From the NCBI RefSeq assembly GCF_018619475.1, contig NZ_JAHFZG010000001.1:1-64000 (forward strand): DNA of 64,000 nucleotides, in the 5' to 3' direction. This document shows positions 61,716 through 64,000 of the stretch, piece after piece; position 1 is the stretch's first letter; every line of letters starts with the position of its first letter. Origin of the DNA: Rhodomicrobium sp. Az07. GTDB taxonomy: Bacteria; Pseudomonadota; Alphaproteobacteria; Rhizobiales; Rhodomicrobiaceae. A program made the translations under genes and the position numbers. The notes below the pieces were generated by a model. It saw only the letters and a program-made list of their open reading frames with translations, ran no database searches and was not told where the DNA came from.

Positions 61716-62572
61716 GCGCCGCCTCCTACAATTTCGCCTATCTCGACGAGCAGTCGAAGCGGATGATCCGCCGCGCAATCCTGAAGGCGATCGCGATCCC
61801 AGGCTATCAGGTGCCGTTCGCCAGCCGCGAAATGCCGATGCCTTACGGCTGGGGAACCGGCGGCATTCAGGTCACGGCGGCGATCCTCGGGCCGGACGAT
61901 GTGCTGAAGGTGATCGATCAGGGCTCCGACGACACGACGAACGCGGTTTCGATCCGCGCGTTCTTCGCCAAGGTGGCGGATGTGAAGACGACCACCGCGA
62001 CGGCGGACGCAACCGTGATCCAGACGCGCCACCGCGTCCCGGAAACGCCGCTCTCCGACCGCCAGATCCTCGTCTATCAGGTGCCGATCCCCGAGCCGCT
62101 GCGCTTCCTCGAACCGCGCGAAACCGAGACGCGCCGCCTGCACGCGCTGGCGGATTACGGCCTCATGCATGTGAAGCTGTATGAAGACATCGCGCATCAC
62201 GGCCATATCGCGACGGCCTATGCCTATCCGGTCATGGTCGCTGGCCGCTACCTGATGGACCCGTCGCCCGTGCCGAAATTCGACAACCCGAAGATCGGCG
62301 GTTGCGCGGCGCTTCAGCTTTTCGGCGCGGGCCGCGAGAAGCGCATTTACGCCATCCCGCCATATACGCGCGTCGTTTCGCTCGACTTCGCGGACTACCC
62401 CTTCGAGCGCTACCGCCAGCAGGGAACCTGCGCCCTGTGCGGCGCGGACGACACCTTCCTCGACGAGGTGGTGACGGACGACAAGGGCGGGCGCATGTTC
62501 ATCTGCTCCGACAGCGACTATTGCGAAAAGCGTCGCGAGACCGCGAGCGCGAAGGAGAGGCCGCATGACTGA
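61712..62572 (+). CDS. phnJ: C-P lyase radical-SAM subunit PhnJ
   Basis: The 286-residue enzyme breaks the carbon-phosphorus bond using a 4Fe-4S cluster and SAM. The four cysteines C240, C243, C265 and C271 (CALC, then CSDSDYC) match the spacing of the E. coli protein. The glycine in AIPGYQVPF (G31) corresponds to the glycyl-radical residue, and PMPYGWGTGGIQVTAAIL is conserved. The start overlaps phnI by four bases and the end overlaps phnK by eight. Confidence 0.97.
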   Translation: MSAASYNFAYLDEQSKRMIRRAILKAIAIPGYQVPFASREMPMPYGWGTGGIQVTAAILGPDDVLKVIDQGSDDTTNAVSIRAFFAKVADVKTTTATADATVIQTRHRVPETPLSDRQILVYQVPIPEPLRFLEPRETETRRLHALADYGLMHVKLYEDIAHHGHIATAYAYPVMVAGRYLMDPSPVPKFDNPKIGGCAALQLFGAGREKRIYAIPPYTRVVSLDFADYPFERYRQQGTCALCGADDTFLDEVVTDDKGGRMFICSDSDYCEKRRETASAKERPHD

Positions 62573-63344
62573 CGATGCGCCGCTTCTGTCGGTTCGCGGC
62601 GTCACCAAGTGGTACGGCCGCCGCCTCGGCTGCCGCGATGTCGGCTTCGACCTGTATCCCGGCGAGGTGATCGCCATCGTGGGCGAGTCCGGCTCCGGCA
62701 AGTCGACCCTTCTGCGCCTTCTGACCCGGCAGGCCGACATCGACGCCGGAACCGTGTCATACCGCATGCGCGACGGGAGCTTGCGCGATCTTTCAGCGCT
62801 GACCGACGCCGAACGCGCGGTGCTCCGGCGCACGGACTGGGGCTTCGTCCATCAGGACGCGTCCTTCGGTTTGCGCATGAGCGTCTCGGCGGGCGGTAAC
62901 ATCGGCGAGCGCCTCATGAGCGCGGGCGCGCGCCATTATGGCGACATCCGCGCCGAAGCGGCGCGCTGGCTCGCGCGCGTGGAAATCGATCAGGCGCGCA
63001 TCGACGACACGCCGGACACCTTCTCCGGCGGCATGCGCCAGCGCCTTCAGATCGCATGCAGCCTCGTCACAGGCCCGCGCCTGATCTTCATGGACGAGCC
63101 GACGGGCGGCCTCGACGTGTCGGTTCAGGCTCGCATCCTCGACCTGTTGCGCGGCCTCGTGGTCGATCTCGGTTTGTCGGCGCTGATCGTCACCCACGAT
63201 CTCGGCGTCGCGCGTCTGTTGTCTCACCGAATCATGGTGATGAAGGCGGGCGAAGTCATCGAGAGCGGGCTGACCGACCGCGTGCTCGACGATCCGCGCG
63301 AACCCTATACGCAGCTTCTCGTATCCTCGATCCTTCCGGCCTGA
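62565..63344 (+). CDS. phnK: C-P lyase ABC-type ATPase PhnK
   Basis: The 259-residue ATPase has Walker A IVGESGSGKSTLLRLL, FVHQDASFGLRMSVSAGGNIGERLM, signature FSGGMRQRLQIACSL, Walker B LIFMDEPTGGLDVS and the His switch VTHDLGVARL. PhnK docks on PhnJ in the C-P lyase complex and has no membrane partner. The start overlaps phnJ by eight bases. Confidence 0.95.
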   Translation: MTDDAPLLSVRGVTKWYGRRLGCRDVGFDLYPGEVIAIVGESGSGKSTLLRLLTRQADIDAGTVSYRMRDGSLRDLSALTDAERAVLRRTDWGFVHQDASFGLRMSVSAGGNIGERLMSAGARHYGDIRAEAARWLARVEIDQARIDDTPDTFSGGMRQRLQIACSLVTGPRLIFMDEPTGGLDVSVQARILDLLRGLVVDLGLSALIVTHDLGVARLLSHRIMVMKAGEVIESGLTDRVLDDPREPYTQLLVSSILPA

Positions 63345-63362
63345 CGCCATGGACCCGCATCG

Positions 63363-64000
63363 ATGAAACCCGTGCTCGAAATCTCCGGCGTGTCGAAAAG
63401 CTTCACGATGCACCTTCAGGGCGGCGTGAGCCTGCCCGTCATGGCGGACGTGACTTTCGATGTCCGCGCGGGCGAATGCGTTGCGATCGTCGGACCGTCG
63501 GGGGCGGGGAAATCCTCGGTGCTGAAGATGATCTACGGCAGCTATGGATGCGACAGCGGCCGCATCGTCGTGACTCATGGGGGCGAGATAACGGATCTGG
63601 TGCAAGCGCCGCCGCGCCAGATCCTTGCGCTGAGGCGCGAAACCATCGGCTATGTGAGCCAGTTCCTTCGGGCAGTGCCGCGCGTGCCAGCCCTCGACGT
63701 TGTGGCCGAGCCGCTCGTCGCCCTTGGCGCTGCCCGCGAAGAAGCCCGCGACAGGGCCGCGGCGATGCTCACGCGGCTGAACGTGCCGCAGCGCCTCTTC
63801 GGCCTGCCACCCGCGACGTTTTCCGGCGGCGAGCAGCAGCGCGTCAACATCGCCAGAGGTCTTCTCCCCGACTACGCGCTCCTTCTCCTCGACGAGCCGA
63901 CAGCCTCGCTCGACGCGAAGAACCGCGCGGTGGTGGTCGATCTCATCAACGCGAGGAAGCGCGGCGGTGCTGCAATCATCGCCATCGTTCACGACGAGGA
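63363..64000 (+). CDS. phnL: C-P lyase ABC-type ATPase PhnL, C-terminus cut by window edge
   Basis: The frame is open from ATG 63363 to the right edge. It begins MKPVLEISGVSKSFTMHLQGGVSLPVMADVTFDV. It has Walker A IVGPSGAGKSSVLKMIYGSYG, then TIGYVSQFLRAVPRVPALDVVAEPL, signature FSGGEQQRVNIARGL, Walker [13 protein letters not shown] and IAIVHDEE at the edge. The MHLQGG N-terminal segment is typical of PhnL, which binds PhnK in the complex. It starts 18 bases after phnK. Confidence 0.94.
   Translation, partial: MKPVLEISGVSKSFTMHLQGGVSLPVMADVTFDVRAGECVAIVGPSGAGKSSVLKMIYGSYGCDSGRIVVTHGGEITDLVQAPPRQILALRRETIGYVSQFLRAVPRVPALDVVAEPLVALGAAREEARDRAAAMLTRLNVPQRLFGLPPATFSGGEQQRVNIARGLLPDYALLLLDEPTASLDAKNRAVVVDLINARKRGGAAIIAIVHDE

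Overview
The window looks like an alphaproteobacterial chromosome, most likely Hyphomicrobiales. It is GC-rich with dense operons, and it carries several gene neighbourhoods typical of that class: hemC-hemD-mic60-hemY divergent from tsaD-gpsA, cobT-cobS beside DUF1491, the imuA-imuB-dnaE2 mutasome, and a response regulator and kinase beside ilvE. I cannot name the genus from sequence alone.

Region 1 (1 to about 8026) is accessory DNA ending at the 3' end of a tRNA-Thr(CGU) gene, the usual arrangement of an integrated mobile element. It holds a leftward mobilisation operon (mobC, HUH relaxase, VirD4-type coupling ATPase, small protein), an M48 protease cut by the left edge, four small proteins of unknown function, an excisionase-like HTH protein and a DUF2971 protein. 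No integrase and no mating channel are visible, so either they lie further left or the element is mobilised by another system. The relaxase and the four small proteins all end in an arginine-rich tail (type RRRDRGRSR-stop), while the coupling ATPase and MobC do not. Arg-rich C-termini are known recruitment signals for type IV secretion, so the small proteins may be effectors sent to the recipient with the DNA. This is the best candidate for an undescribed system here. A family of GGTGCCANGCTTGT repeats and an IncP-like nic core mark a candidate oriT/control region at 5562-6360.

Region 2 (8.0-19.8 kb) is housekeeping: tetrapyrrole synthesis with a bacterial Mic60/mitofilin homologue, tRNA t6A synthesis (TsaD), phospholipid precursor synthesis (GpsA), a PRC-barrel protein, a membrane methyltransferase, and late cobalamin assembly (CobT, CobS, a phosphatase). 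Region 3 (19.8-26.1 kb) is the translesion mutasome ImuA-ImuB-DnaE2. Region 4 (26.3-29.4 kb) is a cyanide-insensitive-type cytochrome bd oxidase (CydAB), a 19-bp perfect inverted repeat, a 47-aa DUF3096 membrane microprotein and tRNA-Val(GAC).

Region 5 (29.5-34.1 kb) has a family 2 glycosyltransferase, a two-component pair and IlvE. Region 6 (34.2-39.5 kb) is a complete branched-chain-amino-acid/amide-type ABC importer with a Tat-type binding protein and strong hairpins after the binding-protein gene. Region 7 (40.2-53.1 kb) has an RND efflux pump (adaptor and permease only), ETF-ubiquinone oxidoreductase, a family 4-like uracil-DNA glycosylase, a Ca2+/H+ antiporter, a lytic transglycosylase and SecA. 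Region 8 (53.3-59.2 kb) has a LysE-type exporter, the leftward ppiC-argJ-mutT group, and a large HPII-type catalase on the other strand. Region 9 (59.5-64.0 kb) is the C-P lyase operon phnGHIJKL, preceded by a good PHO-box candidate and running off the right edge.
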